Shown here: positions 1-8,810 of the stretch, in pieces | Position numbering within the stretch: the stretch's first letter is position 1 | Layout of the letters: each line of letters begins with the position of its first letter | NCBI RefSeq assembly: GCF_029835735.1 | Contig: NZ_JAOEAL010000001.1 | Span: forward strand, 2,356,001 to 2,420,000 | DNA: 64,000 bases | Direction: 5' to 3' | From: Shewanella sp. GD04112 | GTDB taxonomy: Bacteria; Pseudomonadota; Gammaproteobacteria; Enterobacterales; Shewanellaceae | The notes under the pieces: model-generated | What the model was told of the DNA's origin: nothing | The model's input: only the letters and a program-made list of their open reading frames with translations | Databases searched by the model: none | Made by a program: the position numbers and the translations under genes

Positions 1-1
1 G

Positions 2-805
2 CGCACTATGATCCAGCGCTACATTATTGCCGATCCTGCCGTTGCCTCGCTCACTCAAGATGCGCAGCAAGAAGTCTTGCCACCCAAAACCGATGTGCGC
101 AGCTTTAAACTCAGGTTATCACAGGCACAGTACGAGTTTAACGCGACCCGCAGTGGCAACCGTGTCACCCCTTTACTGGGATTAGGCCGCAAACATAACC
201 TGCTGAATAAAGCCGTGATTGCCATGGTGGAAGAGTCAAAAGATAGACTGTTTATTTGCACGCCTTATTTTAATCCTCCCTATATTCTGGTGCGTGCCTT
301 GGCTAAGCACCTCCGCAAAGGCAAACGAATCGACATAGTGGTAGGGGATAAAACGGCGAATGACTTTTACATTCCGCCCGAGCAGGATTTCTCTACCATA
401 GGGGCATTGCCGTATCTGTATGAGCAATCGCTGCGTAAATTTGCTAAGCGTCAGCAATGGGCAATCGATAATGGTCAGCTTAATATTCATCTGTGGAAAC
501 ATGGCATCAATAGCTATCACCTCAAGGGGATCAGCGCCGATGGTCGTAAGCATTTGATCACGGGCTCAAACTTAAACCCAAGAGCATGGGCGCTGGATTT
601 AGAGAATGGTTTACTCATACACGATGAAAGCGGCAGCTGGAAGGCACAATTTGAGGCCGAGCAAAGCCATATCCTCGAACACACGCAAAGACTTTATCAT
701 TACAGCCAAGTGGATACCTTACAGAGCTATCCCGCGCCGGTGAAGAAGATTATGACTCGCATTAGAAGGCTAAAGGCAGACTTCCTGCTCAGACGCATTC
801 TCTAA
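2..805 (+). CDS. pssA: CDP-diacylglycerol-serine O-phosphatidyltransferase, C-terminal part
   Basis: This is the 3' end of a phosphatidylserine synthase of the phospholipase D superfamily. The enzyme makes phosphatidylserine from CDP-diacylglycerol and serine at the inner membrane, on the route to phosphatidylethanolamine. The frame is open to the window edge, so the gene starts outside. The second HKD motif is visible: H171-x-K173 (counted from the ATG at 8), followed by GSNLNPRAW with the conserved GSN. The family is about 450 residues long, so roughly the last 60 percent is seen. The first HKD motif must lie upstream. It converges on emrD and shares a terminator with it. Identification is by family memory and is firm. 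Confidence 0.9.
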   Translation, partial: RTMIQRYIIADPAVASLTQDAQQEVLPPKTDVRSFKLRLSQAQYEFNATRSGNRVTPLLGLGRKHNLLNKAVIAMVEESKDRLFICTPYFNPPYILVRALAKHLRKGKRIDIVVGDKTANDFYIPPEQDFSTIGALPYLYEQSLRKFAKRQQWAIDNGQLNIHLWKHGINSYHLKGISADGRKHLITGSNLNPRAWALDLENGLLIHDESGSWKAQFEAEQSHILEHTQRLYHYSQVDTLQSYPAPVKKIMTRIRRLKADFLLRRIL

Positions 806-814
806 TCGAAGCAA

Positions 815-846
815 TAAAAAAGCCCACCAATGTGGGCTTTTTTATT
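815..846. terminator. Bidirectional terminator between pssA and emrD
   Basis: The sequence AAAAAAGCCCAC-caat-GTGGGCTTTTTT forms a tight GC stem flanked by A-run and T-run. It works on either strand between the convergent genes. Confidence 0.9.
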
Positions 847-860
847 GGGTGTTTTGCCAA

Positions 861-2105
861 CTATGGATTTTGCGGCAACAGGGTGTGATGGGTATCGTTT
901 TGATCCCTTGCATAATGCAAGGCAACAATCACTAACAGCACCATCAGCGCGCTCAGCAAACCAATACTTAACTGGCCGCCCATTGGCACGAGCGACATGG
1001 TTAAGGCGGCAAGCCCCGCACCGAAGTTTTGTAGGCCACCGAGTAGGGCGCCCGCAATGCCAGCCTGGCGTGGGAACGGCTCTAGCGCCGCCGAGGTTAA
1101 TGTCGGAAATAACATGCCAGCGCCACTGAAGAACAGAATCGAGCCTATCAATAAACTCCAGCCCACGACCAGTTGAAATATACCTGGGATCAACATAAAC
1201 AAGGCGCCTGCGCCCAAGAGTGCAACCCCTTGCAACACCGTACGCTGTGCCTGTTTTTGTCTACCCGCAATCAGGGCACCGAGTAAGTATCCAGGGATGG
1301 GCGCGACAAAATAACAGCTCACCATAAACGGCGAGAGCTGCAAATATTGGCCATAGAGTACGCCTGCAATGGCTTCGAAGGCGGCAATGCCAGCAAATGT
1401 CGCGATAAGCGAAAGCAAATAGGCCCTAAAACTGCGGTGGCGCAGAACATGGCGATAGGAAGCCAAAATGGGTTGTTGCTCTCGCTTATCCTTGGGTAAG
1501 GATTCCTTAAAGCCAAAGCAGAGCAGTAGCCAAACCAAGGCGCCGAATCCAAACAGCACCCAGTATACGGCTTGCCACCCCCAGTAAGCGGAGGCAAAGC
1601 TGCCTAAGAAGGGCGCGACCAAGGGCAAGAACACCACGGCCATGGACACATAACTGTTAAATCTAACTAAGTTATCGCCGAAGTAATGATCCCTTGGAAT
1701 ACTGCGGCACAGGGCGCCAGCACTCGCGGTACCTAGCCCCTGTAGCAGGCTTGCGAAAATCAATTGGCTAAAACTTGTAGCCTCTGCCGCCATCAACGCG
1801 CCAAGGATAAAAATCCCAATGCCAATGAGCAGCGGCATTTTACGCCCAACGCGGTCGGATAACGGGCCATAGATAAATTGACATAAGCCGTAGGCGAGCA
1901 GATAGCAGGCCATAACCGCCTGCAATTTACTGGCATCCACAGTTAAGCCTTGGGCGATAAGGGGGAGTGCGGGGACAAAAATAGTTTGTGCCATTTGCCC
2001 ACAGGCCACCATAAATACCAGCATAAAGAGTAACTGAGTTGCGCAGCCTGCGGCGGGTGTCGGCGCTTTTTGTGAGATTAAAGACGGTGTGTCGTCTGAC
2101 ATCAT
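861..2105 (-). CDS. emrD: MFS multidrug efflux transporter, EmrD-like
   Basis: A 414-residue, very hydrophobic protein with the pattern of a 12-helix major facilitator drug/proton antiporter of the inner membrane. Stretches such as GQMAQTIFVPALPLIAQG, the loop-2/3 motif GPLSDRVGRK and FFSGAGMLFP near the C-terminus resemble E. coli EmrD closely, as I remember that protein. Full family length, no disruption. The start used is the M of MMSDD; the second ATG one codon on is equally possible. It is transcribed alone. The 377 bp upstream hold no gene. Substrates cannot be read from the sequence. Confidence 0.85.
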   Translation of the reverse strand: MMSDDTPSLISQKAPTPAAGCATQLLFMLVFMVACGQMAQTIFVPALPLIAQGLTVDASKLQAVMACYLLAYGLCQFIYGPLSDRVGRKMPLLIGIGIFILGALMAAEATSFSQLIFASLLQGLGTASAGALCRSIPRDHYFGDNLVRFNSYVSMAVVFLPLVAPFLGSFASAYWGWQAVYWVLFGFGALVWLLLCFGFKESLPKDKREQQPILASYRHVLRHRSFRAYLLSLIATFAGIAAFEAIAGVLYGQYLQLSPFMVSCYFVAPIPGYLLGALIAGRQKQAQRTVLQGVALLGAGALFMLIPGIFQLVVGWSLLIGSILFFSGAGMLFPTLTSAALEPFPRQAGIAGALLGGLQNFGAGLAALTMSLVPMGGQLSIGLLSALMVLLVIVALHYARDQNDTHHTLLPQNP

Positions 2106-2482
2106 AATTCCATTAAAAAGCAGAGTTGAACGATGGCGCGCATCTTACGCCCAAAACATTTCAGTTCAAGTGGCAATCATATTGATTTACTGAAATATTT
2201 TTTAATCTTATTCATAAGTTTTTCTATCGAATTATCATTGTCAAACTAAGCTTACACTTGGTGAGTAACTTGTTAATTGGGTATTGATTTTGATAAATGG
2301 CGGCAGCTTAGATTAATCAACACAAGTTATTTATTAACAAGATTTTTTATATGATCCGATGCGGATAAAAGAGTTATCGTTCAGATTAGTACAGAGATAG
2401 AGACGTAAAGCAGTATGCGAGTTAACAATTAAAAAGATGGAAAGCAGAATCTGCCTTCCATCGAATGAGGGTTGCTAAGGGA
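2106..2482. other. Intergenic region, no gene seen
   Basis: AT-rich spacer upstream of emrD and downstream of the beta-lactamase gene. It must hold the emrD promoter near its left end. I see no open frame, hairpin terminator or recognisable operator that I would defend. Confidence 0.5.
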
Positions 2483-3700
2483 TCATTTCGCTGGCAGTGC
2501 TGTTAAGCCCGTTAATATCTGGTAGCCAACAGTCACCCGAGGCGGAACGGGATAATTTTTATTGCTTAGTAACACCATGCCAAGTTTCTTCGCGGGAATA
2601 TAAGCCACATAGGCGGCAAAACCGCCGGTTGAACCTGTCTTATTTATCCATAAATCAGGCTGTGGTGCTTGCGGCGGCTCGATTGCTTTCACTGGCACAC
2701 TGCCAAACACCACTTCTTGGGTATGTCCCGTAAGCAGCTTATCGAGGGCTATAGGATAGGGATAATGCTCCCAAATCATCTCTTGGGTCATCATGCCGAC
2801 ATCAAAGTAGCCAACGTGAGTTGCATCGATAGCCTGTTGCAATGCGGGAGAAAGAGGATGTTGCTGCATATTGGTTTCAACAAAACGCAGCAAATCCACG
2901 GCCGAGGTTTTTATCCCGTAAGCCTCGTCGGCTAACACACCGGGATTCAGGCGTACAGGCTGATCTTGCTTGTTATATCCTTGGGCGTAATCGGCCAGCT
3001 TGTTGCTTGGCACTTGAAGATAGCTGTGAGTCATACCCAGTTGTGGAAATAGGGTTTGCTCCATTGCGTTTGGAAAGCTTTGCCCTAACTGTTTAGCTGC
3101 AATTAGGCCGAGTAATCCAATGCTGGGGTTGGCATAATTTCGGTGTGTTCCCGCGGCATAGGCGGGTTGCCATTCTTTAAAATAACGCATCAATTCTGCA
3201 TTGTTGGTCACTTTATCAGGCACTTGCATGGGCAAATCGCCCGCGGTATGGGTCGCGAGATTGATAAGATTTATCTGGTCAAAGGCACTGCCCCTTAATT
3301 CGGGCAGGTATTGGCTTACTTTATCAGTCAAAGTGAGTTTACCTTCGACTTGAGCATAGTTTGCGAGTGTCGCGGTAAAGGTTTTACTGATAGAACCAAT
3401 CTCGAACAGGGTATTCACGCTGACATCTTGCCCAGTGGTTTTTGAGCTAACACCATAGGGGAAGAAATACTGTTGACCATTCATACTGATCCCAACAATA
3501 GCCCCAGGGATCCCATATTCCTTCATTAAGGGATTGATCGCGGAATCGACAAGGGATTGCATGGCTTTTGTTTGAACCTGTGGTGCAGCATTGGCCACTA
3601 ATGGCGCCGCCGTAATCAGGACTAAACCTAAAAGGGGGAATGGGTTCGATAAGCGTAAAAACCTCGCTGTTTTTACGGCTGGCTGAAGAGACTCTGGCAT
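2483..3700 (-). CDS. ampC: Class C beta-lactamase
   Basis: A 405-residue serine beta-lactamase of the AmpC type, exported to the periplasm, which hydrolyses cephalosporins and related drugs through an acyl-enzyme. The catalytic SxxK is S103-I-S-K106, the Y-x-N motif is YAN in HRNYANPS, and the KTG box is KTGSTGG near the C-terminus. A signal peptide with an LLGLVLITAAPLVANAA core precedes the mature part. The start is placed at 3700, not at the longer frame beginning at 3790, because AAAGGA lies at good distance before this ATG and the signal peptide then has normal length. No ampR-like regulator lies beside it, so expression control is unknown. Confidence 0.88.
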   Translation of the reverse strand: MPESLQPAVKTARFLRLSNPFPLLGLVLITAAPLVANAAPQVQTKAMQSLVDSAINPLMKEYGIPGAIVGISMNGQQYFFPYGVSSKTTGQDVSVNTLFEIGSISKTFTATLANYAQVEGKLTLTDKVSQYLPELRGSAFDQINLINLATHTAGDLPMQVPDKVTNNAELMRYFKEWQPAYAAGTHRNYANPSIGLLGLIAAKQLGQSFPNAMEQTLFPQLGMTHSYLQVPSNKLADYAQGYNKQDQPVRLNPGVLADEAYGIKTSAVDLLRFVETNMQQHPLSPALQQAIDATHVGYFDVGMMTQEMIWEHYPYPIALDKLLTGHTQEVVFGSVPVKAIEPPQAPQPDLWINKTGSTGGFAAYVAYIPAKKLGMVLLSNKNYPVPPRVTVGYQILTGLTALPAK

Positions 3701-4110
3701 ACAATTCCTTTCGCGATGATGGCATGATTGAACGGCACGGATTAACAATCTGCGCCGTTTGAAACTCGATAATGATGAAAGGTTTAGCACGATTTAGGCT
3801 CGACTCGCCATTTAATTTCGCTTGGGTGACAGGATTAACGGCAATATTTTAGTAAAGGGTGAACAAGAGGTTGATGCCCATATCAAAATGCTGAGTTTTT
3901 GATCTGATTTAATGGTTTTTTTGTTTTGTAGGGTCGTGAAATACACAAAGGAAAATTTAAGGGAAATGCCACTTTTACACTAGGCTAATTGCGCCTTTCA
4001 TGGCCAAAGGATACACTGCGCCACCGCACGTAAGTACACGCATAAATGGCGTATACTGAGTCGCGCCTTTAAAAACAAGTTTGACCGAAATAGACTGAGA
4101 ATTGGCTGCC
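3701..4110. other. Divergent intergenic region between ampC and tapT
   Basis: About 410 bp that must carry the promoters of both divergent genes. The ampC ribosome site (AAAGGA) is at its left edge. I see no AmpR-type operator, RNA gene or open frame that I can support. Confidence 0.5.
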
Positions 4111-4875
4111 ATGGCTCTAGCTCCCCACGCTGTACATCGCTTATATGAATACCGTAAATCCATATCGACTAAGCCCTTTGGCGCCCGCGGTAAAAAACTG
4201 ATCCGCTGTCATTTATGCTTATTAGGTGAGCAATTTTGTACCTGTTCACTGCGTAAACAGTTGACCACTCATGCTAGTTTTCTGCTGCTGATGTATAACG
4301 ATGAGGTCTTAAAGCCCACCAACAGCGGTCGCTTAATTGCCGATCTTATCCCTGATACCTATGCCTTTCTCTGGTCGCGCACCGAACCCGCCCCTGAGTT
4401 GTTGGCGCTATTGGCTTCAAGCGACTATCAACCCTTTTTAGTCTTTCCGGCGCAATATGCCGACCAAGGGCAAACCGTATTGACTGAGGTGCCCATGGCC
4501 AGTCTTGCCGAGGGTAAACGACCTTTGCTGATTATGCTCGATGGCAGTTGGCGTGAAGCGATTAAGATGTTTCGCAAGAGTATCTATCTGCAGGGTTTGC
4601 CTATGCTATCTTTTGACCCAGATACCTTAGCCACCTATGCCTTACGTAAGGGCAGTCATGACTTTCAACTAGGTACGGCAGAAGTTGCCTCACTGGCGTT
4701 GGCGGCAATGGGCGAGGAGGCCAATGGAAAGGCACTAACGGCTTGGTTCGATCTGTTTGTTGAGTCCTCATTGCTCGGGCGCAATCGCCGCTGCCGCGAG
4801 GAAATTCTACCCATCAGCGATTTTACCGACGCCTTCGAAGCGGCTTACTGCGCCGCAACGCCAACCAGTGTTTAA
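4111..4875 (+). CDS. tapT: DTW-domain tRNA-uridine aminocarboxypropyltransferase (TapT/YfiP family)
   Basis: A 254-residue DTW-domain protein. Family members transfer the aminocarboxypropyl group of S-adenosylmethionine to uridine 47 of tRNA (acp3U). The N-terminal cysteine cluster C33-x2-C36-x6-C43-x-C45 and the family signature D144-G-S-W147 (a D-x-S/T-W box) are both present. The ATG at 4111 is taken as start; an in-frame TTG at 4102 is possible, and neither has a strong ribosome site. It stands alone and diverges from ampC. The function is transferred from the family. Confidence 0.8.
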   Translation: MALAPHAVHRLYEYRKSISTKPFGARGKKLIRCHLCLLGEQFCTCSLRKQLTTHASFLLLMYNDEVLKPTNSGRLIADLIPDTYAFLWSRTEPAPELLALLASSDYQPFLVFPAQYADQGQTVLTEVPMASLAEGKRPLLIMLDGSWREAIKMFRKSIYLQGLPMLSFDPDTLATYALRKGSHDFQLGTAEVASLALAAMGEEANGKALTAWFDLFVESSLLGRNRRCREEILPISDFTDAFEAAYCAATPTSV

Positions 4876-4890
4876 CGCTAGTTAGTTTTT

Positions 4891-4924
4891 AATCCCCCAA
4901 GAGTACACTGACACTTTTGGGGAG
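4891..4924 (+). terminator. Possible terminator hairpin after tapT
   Basis: TCCCCCAA and TTTTGGGGA form a stem around about 15 nt, soon after the stop codon. The T-run afterwards is short, so this is only a candidate. Confidence 0.4.
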
Positions 4925-5136
4925 TGATTTTACTTGCCTCATCCGCTGTAAATCCTCGCTTTCGCATTCCCATCACAAATCATTGAACTTATTGATTTTA
5001 AAATTTCAATTTTATGCTGTTTGCCTTACACTGAATTTGCATTGGTCACAGGATGTTACCTAGAACCGACTAAAATTGTTAAAACCACTTTGCCCATGCG
5101 AGTGGTTCCACTGTCTTTAGAGTGCGGGATTCGCAT

Positions 5137-5556
5137 ATGCCTCAACCATCTGTTACAGCTCGTTTTTTTGTTCCACGCTTAGGCTCATTTCCCCTTTATC
5201 TGAGTGGTCTTTTGCTCTGTCTCTCTGTGAGTGGCTGCCAAGATCCTGAAATTAAAATCTCCCCCAAAATGGTGGTGGTGGAAAAAGTCACCACGGCAAC
5301 CGTGCCGCTCTATGGCAATTATATTGGCGTGACCCAAGCTTCCTTAGATGTGGAAGTTCGGGCGCGGGTCGATGGCTTTGTGGAGGAGAAGCGTTTTGTA
5401 GAAGGTAGTGCAGTCAAAGCGGGTGAACTGCTGTATCAGATTGATAATAAACCCTATGTGGCGGTGGTGAATCGTTTAAAGGCCAAACTTTCGTCACAGC
5501 AGGCTATTCTCGATAAGGCCGAGCGGGATGTGAAACGCTTAAAGCCGCTGTATGAG
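5137..5556 (+). pseudogene. RND efflux periplasmic adaptor, 5' part (split by transposon)
   Basis: The first 140 codons of a membrane fusion protein that would link the RND pump at 23.8 kb to the outer-membrane factor at 26.9 kb. A lipoprotein signal ends in LSVSGC. The barrel/lipoyl start VEVRARVDGFVEEKRF and the beginning of the hairpin helix (KAKLSSQQAILDKAERDV) follow. The gene breaks at codon LYE, where a composite transposon has inserted. Translation runs into the IS end and stops at 5574. Joining this piece to 22930-23766 gives an uninterrupted 418-residue adaptor of normal length. The ATG at 5137 is preferred to a GTG at 5122, but the ribosome site is weak. Confidence 0.9.
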
Positions 5557-5557
5557 C
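5547..5557. repeat. Left copy of 11-bp target-site duplication
   Basis: GCTGTATGAGC here equals GCTGTATGAGC at 22920-22930. The two copies flank the whole composite transposon, showing that it entered as one unit. Confidence 0.9.
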
Positions 5558-5651
5558 TAACACCTATCACTTAAGGTGTTTAGAGCGAACAGGGTAGCGA
5601 GTTTTATTGATACGAACGGTCCTTGCTTTGGGCCGTTTTCTTTTTTGGGGC
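5558..5651 (-). mobile_element. IS4-family copy A, 3' end fragment
   Basis: These 94 bp match the inverse of 22826-22919, the 3' end of the complete copy B, including the terminal repeat. The match ends at the IS66 terminal repeat at 5652. The rest of copy A resumes at 18881 after 235 bp are lost (the equivalent of 22591-22825). Confidence 0.88.
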
Positions 5652-5731
5652 GTAAGCGTCCATTTTAGGACGTCCTATTCCCACTTAAGATCGCGCGATA
5701 AGCTGTGCACTCATCATAACAGGAGAGTGAT

Positions 5732-6013
5732 ATGGCAAAGCGAGCTTACCGCAATGCTGCACAGTGGCAGCAATTAATCGACTTATGGCACACATCAGAG
5801 CTGAGCATCACTGAATTTTGTCAAACCCATCAACTCAGTACCATGTCATTTTATAAATGGCGGCAACGCTTGGCTGAGCAAACTGAACAAGCGCCTGTGC
5901 ACCAGGATACACCGTTTATCGATTTATCCGCGCTTGCACATCACGGTAACACCCGCTGGCATATCGTCTTGTCACTGGGTAATGGCGTTGAACTCACGCT
6001 TAACCAGCAATAA
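5732..6013 (+). CDS. tnpA: IS66-family TnpA
   Basis: A 93-residue helix-turn-helix protein, first gene of the IS66 trio. The segment LSITEFCQTHQLSTMSFYKW reads as the DNA-binding helices. A strong ribosome site AGGAGAG precedes the ATG. The stop overlaps the tnpB start by one base (TAATG), which suggests translational coupling. It differs from copy 2 at only a few residues. Confidence 0.85.
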   Translation: MAKRAYRNAAQWQQLIDLWHTSELSITEFCQTHQLSTMSFYKWRQRLAEQTEQAPVHQDTPFIDLSALAHHGNTRWHIVLSLGNGVELTLNQQ

Positions 6014-6363
6014 TGTTTATCCCTGCTGCCAACCAAAAAATCTGGCTGTGCACCACACCCGTGGATATGCGTAAATCCTTTAACGGTTTAAGTGCCCTGG
6101 TGCGCAATAAACTTTGCCATAATCCACAAAGCGGCCAGTACTTTGTGTTTATCAATGCCCGCAAAACCCAGATGAAGGTGTTGTACTTCGAAAGCTCAGG
6201 CTATTGTGTCTGGGCTAAGCGCCTCGAGCAAGGCCAGTTTCCGGTGAAACCGCATCCGAGTGGGATCCAATCGCTCACCGGTTGCACCCTGCAAATGATC
6301 GTTGACGGAATTACCGTACTTCGCCAGAAACAAGCGAAGCGCTATGGGCAGTCAAGCGCTTGA
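6013..6363 (+). CDS. tnpB: IS66-family TnpB (Orf2)
   Basis: A 116-residue protein of the IS66 Orf2 family, with the typical start IWLCTTPVDMRKSFNGL and the core YFVFINARKTQMKVLYFE. Its biochemical role in transposition is not established. It overlaps tnpA by one base and is followed 21 bp later by tnpC. It is identical to the copy 2 protein except at the C-terminus (QSSA versus QSIA). Confidence 0.85.
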   Translation: MFIPAANQKIWLCTTPVDMRKSFNGLSALVRNKLCHNPQSGQYFVFINARKTQMKVLYFESSGYCVWAKRLEQGQFPVKPHPSGIQSLTGCTLQMIVDGITVLRQKQAKRYGQSSA

Positions 6364-6384
6364 TAAGCCTGTATAATTGGCATC

Positions 6385-8112
6385 ATGAAAATCAAGCCTT
6401 CATCCTCATCAAACGTGGCAACTGATGCCGATACACGGGTTAATTTAACCAGTGAAATCGCGCGCCTGCAAGCTTTGGTTGAAGCGCTACAGCAAAAAGA
6501 CACCTTAGCGCAAGCCCATGCTGAATTGGCACAAAAGCATGCTGCCTTATCACAAAAACACAGTGTACTTGAGCAAAACTGGGATGAGCTGCAAGCGCAG
6601 TATGCCAAAATGACACAGTCCTTCGCGGGCATTAAGCAGCGCTTAGCCTGGTTTGAGAAGCAGTTGTTTGGTCAGAAGTCAGAAAAGCGCGCCTTGGAAT
6701 TGGGTATGCAGTTAAGCTTACTGGGCGATATGGTGCCAGCACTGGCCCAACCCGAAGGTGAAACCGAATATACCACCTACACCCGCAGAAAAGGCAAACA
6801 GCGCCCGGATGATTGCGTTAATGACAGTGGTTTGCGATTTAACGATAACGTACCGGTGAAAGTGATTACGCTGATACCAGACGAGTTAAAAGGGGAAGAT
6901 GCCGACCAGTATGAAGTGATTGGCGTAAAAAGCACCTTCCGCTTAGCACAGCGCCCAGAGAGCTTCGACGTGCTGCGTTATGACCGGCAAATCGTTAAAC
7001 ACAAAGGCAGCGACACTATCCTGCCAAGCGCAGCGCCGTTTAATGTGCTGGATAAAAGCGTGGCGGATGTGAGTTTTATCGTCGGCATGTTGGTGGATAA
7101 ATTCCAATACCACTTGCCGCTGTATCGCCAACACCAGCGCTTAGCCGCAGCGGGCATTACTTTAAGCCGCAGCACACTGGGCACCATCGTGGCACGCGGT
7201 ATTGATTTACTCTATCCGATTGTGGATGCGATGCTGACCAGCATCTTACAAAGCCAGGTGCTGGCAATGGACGAGACGCCGATTAAAGCAGGCAAAGCGG
7301 GCCCGGGCAAAATGAAGCAAAGTTACTTCTGGCCGGTGTATGGTGATAAGGATGAAATTGTTTTTACCTTCTCCACCAGCCGCGGGCGGCAACATATAGA
7401 AGAGATATTAAAACATCGCTTTAAAGGGACTTTATTAAGCGATGGCTACAGCGCCTATGCCAGTTATATCAAAGCGAATGAGGGCTTAACCCATGCCCAG
7501 TGCTGGGTGCACAGTCGCCGGCAATTTATTGCAGCCGAAAACAGCTGGCCACAACCGGCCAAAGAAGCGATAAGCCTAATCGCCAAGCTGTATGAGATAG
7601 AAGAGACTATCCAACGCCAAAAACTGACCGATGATAAAAAGCGCCAATACCGGCTTACCCACAGCAAACCGGTGGTTGACCGCTTCTTTACGTGGTGTGA
7701 TGACACCTTGCATAACCTGACGCTGCTGCCAAAAGACCCCCTCTACAAAGCGATTGGCTATGTACAAAGCAAAGAAATGGCACTGCGTGTCTTCTTAGAA
7801 GACCCCGATGTGCCGCTGGATACAAACCATCTGGAGCGGGCGCTTCGGCCCATACCCATGGGGAGAAAAAATTGGTTGTTCTGTTGGACAGAAATCGGTG
7901 CAGAGCATGTTGGCGTTATCCAAAGCCTGATAGTCACTTGTCGATTGCATGATATCAATGTAAACGATTATCTGACCGATGTACTGCTACGTATCAGCCA
8001 ACACCCTGCCAGCCTGGTACATGAACTGACGCCACGGTATTGGAAAACCCAGTTCGCCGATAATCCACTGCGTTCAGACCTCTTTGCTTTACCCGCCACT
8101 TCGGTAGAATAG
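6385..8112 (+). CDS. tnpC: IS66-family transposase TnpC (intact)
   Basis: A 575-residue DDE transposase and the only intact TnpC of this element in the window. The N-terminal 80 residues are a coiled coil (AQAHAELAQKHAALSQKH). Then come the zinc-finger-like and central regions, then the catalytic area with MDETPIKAGK (first D), LLSDGYSAYA (second D) and NHLERALRPIPMGRKNW (E). The coiled-coil segment differs strongly from copy 2 while the rest is nearly identical. It may act in trans on the broken copy 2. Confidence 0.9.
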   Translation: MKIKPSSSSNVATDADTRVNLTSEIARLQALVEALQQKDTLAQAHAELAQKHAALSQKHSVLEQNWDELQAQYAKMTQSFAGIKQRLAWFEKQLFGQKSEKRALELGMQLSLLGDMVPALAQPEGETEYTTYTRRKGKQRPDDCVNDSGLRFNDNVPVKVITLIPDELKGEDADQYEVIGVKSTFRLAQRPESFDVLRYDRQIVKHKGSDTILPSAAPFNVLDKSVADVSFIVGMLVDKFQYHLPLYRQHQRLAAAGITLSRSTLGTIVARGIDLLYPIVDAMLTSILQSQVLAMDETPIKAGKAGPGKMKQSYFWPVYGDKDEIVFTFSTSRGRQHIEEILKHRFKGTLLSDGYSAYASYIKANEGLTHAQCWVHSRRQFIAAENSWPQPAKEAISLIAKLYEIEETIQRQKLTDDKKRQYRLTHSKPVVDRFFTWCDDTLHNLTLLPKDPLYKAIGYVQSKEMALRVFLEDPDVPLDTNHLERALRPIPMGRKNWLFCWTEIGAEHVGVIQSLIVTCRLHDINVNDYLTDVLLRISQHPASLVHELTPRYWKTQFADNPLRSDLFALPATSVE

Positions 8113-8130
8113 CCTCCAGACGGAGGCGAT

Positions 8131-8394
8131 ATGCGCATAGAAGACCTAACCTTAGACGAATTACATGACCTGAACGAGCTAATCTGCAAGCGGATAGACT
8201 ACTTACGTTTGCAAAACGACATCAATGTTCTAAGCCAGCTACGTTTAGGCCAAAAAGTCCACTTCAAGGCCAAAGAAGGCCAAGTGTTCGGCGTGGTTAT
8301 CAAAATCAACAAGAAATCAGTGATGGTGGTCAGCGATGATAACCGCCAGTGGAAAATCCCACCAGGTCTGGTGCAGATCATGAAAGACATCTAG
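8131..8394 (+). CDS. Small IS66-associated accessory protein, function unknown
   Basis: An 87-residue protein with a strong ribosome site (GGAGG), 18 bp after tnpC and inside the terminal repeats. The N-terminal half is helical (LTLDELHDLNELICKRIDYL). The C-terminal half looks like a small beta domain (GQVFGVVIKINKKSVMVVSDDNRQWKIPP is its area), somewhat like a KOW/Tudor-type fold. It is the same in copy 2, so it is a stable part of the element. I do not know a function. Confidence 0.7.
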   Translation: MRIEDLTLDELHDLNELICKRIDYLRLQNDINVLSQLRLGQKVHFKAKEGQVFGVVIKINKKSVMVVSDDNRQWKIPPGLVQIMKDI

Positions 8395-8458
8395 CCAGGA
8401 TGCTTGGCCGAAATCTATAAGGCGTCAATACGTCCTAAAATGGACGCTTACGCCGCAA

Positions 8459-8773
8459 ATGCCATTTCAGGAATTTAAAAGTCGCCTGCTAGCCCGAAAA
8501 TTAGAATTGGAGCGCCAGGTCGCTGCCATTGAGCGCGACTTTGCGCAAGGTCGCAGTGCTGACTTTGCCGAACAGGCAACCGAACGCGAGAATGATGAAG
8601 TATTAAGCGCTATCGAACAAAAAGATCGGCAAGAGCTGGCACAAATCAACAGAGCGCTTGGCCGAATGGAACTCGGCACTTACGATAAATGTGCCCAGTG
8701 TGGCGAGGCCATTAAATTGGCACGTCTTACCACTATCCCCTTTACTGAGCTTTGTATTCGCTGCGCCAAGTAG
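8459..8773 (+). CDS. DksA/TraR-family C4 zinc-finger protein
   Basis: A 104-residue protein with an N-terminal coiled coil (FKSRLLARKLELERQVAAIE) and a C-terminal four-cysteine zinc finger (CAQC...CIRC), as in short DksA/TraR relatives that bind in the RNA polymerase secondary channel. The ATG lies just 8 bp after the IS66 end. The natural promoter was therefore cut off, and expression would depend on the IS. The start looks native in length. It is the first gene of the imported segment and converges on the RND pump. Confidence 0.75.
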   Translation: MPFQEFKSRLLARKLELERQVAAIERDFAQGRSADFAEQATERENDEVLSAIEQKDRQELAQINRALGRMELGTYDKCAQCGEAIKLARLTTIPFTELCIRCAK

Positions 8774-8778
8774 CCACC

Positions 8779-8804
8779 GGGCCGGCAAAACCGGCCCTGT
8801 TTTA
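8779..8804 (+). terminator. Terminator between the zinc-finger gene and the RND pump gene
   Basis: GGGCCGG-caaaa-CCGGCCC followed by TGTTTT: a 7-bp GC stem with a T-tract, right after the stop codon at 8773. Confidence 0.8.
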
Positions 8805-8810
8805 ACCAGC

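Larger units (their letters stand above)
5652..8451 (+). mobile_element. IS66-family element, copy 1 (complete)
   Basis: 2800 bp with terminal inverted repeats GTAAGCGTCCATTTTAGGACG at the left and its inverse at the right. It holds tnpA, tnpB, tnpC and a fourth small gene in one direction. The flanking 8-mers (TTTGGGGC and GCCGCAAA) do not match, so this copy is not a simple insertion here. Copy 2 (13604-18880) has the same orientation. Confidence 0.9.

Noticed and set aside
830..1129. A plus-strand frame over the emrD gene
   Set aside because: Antisense shadow; starts inside the terminator and has no family resemblance.
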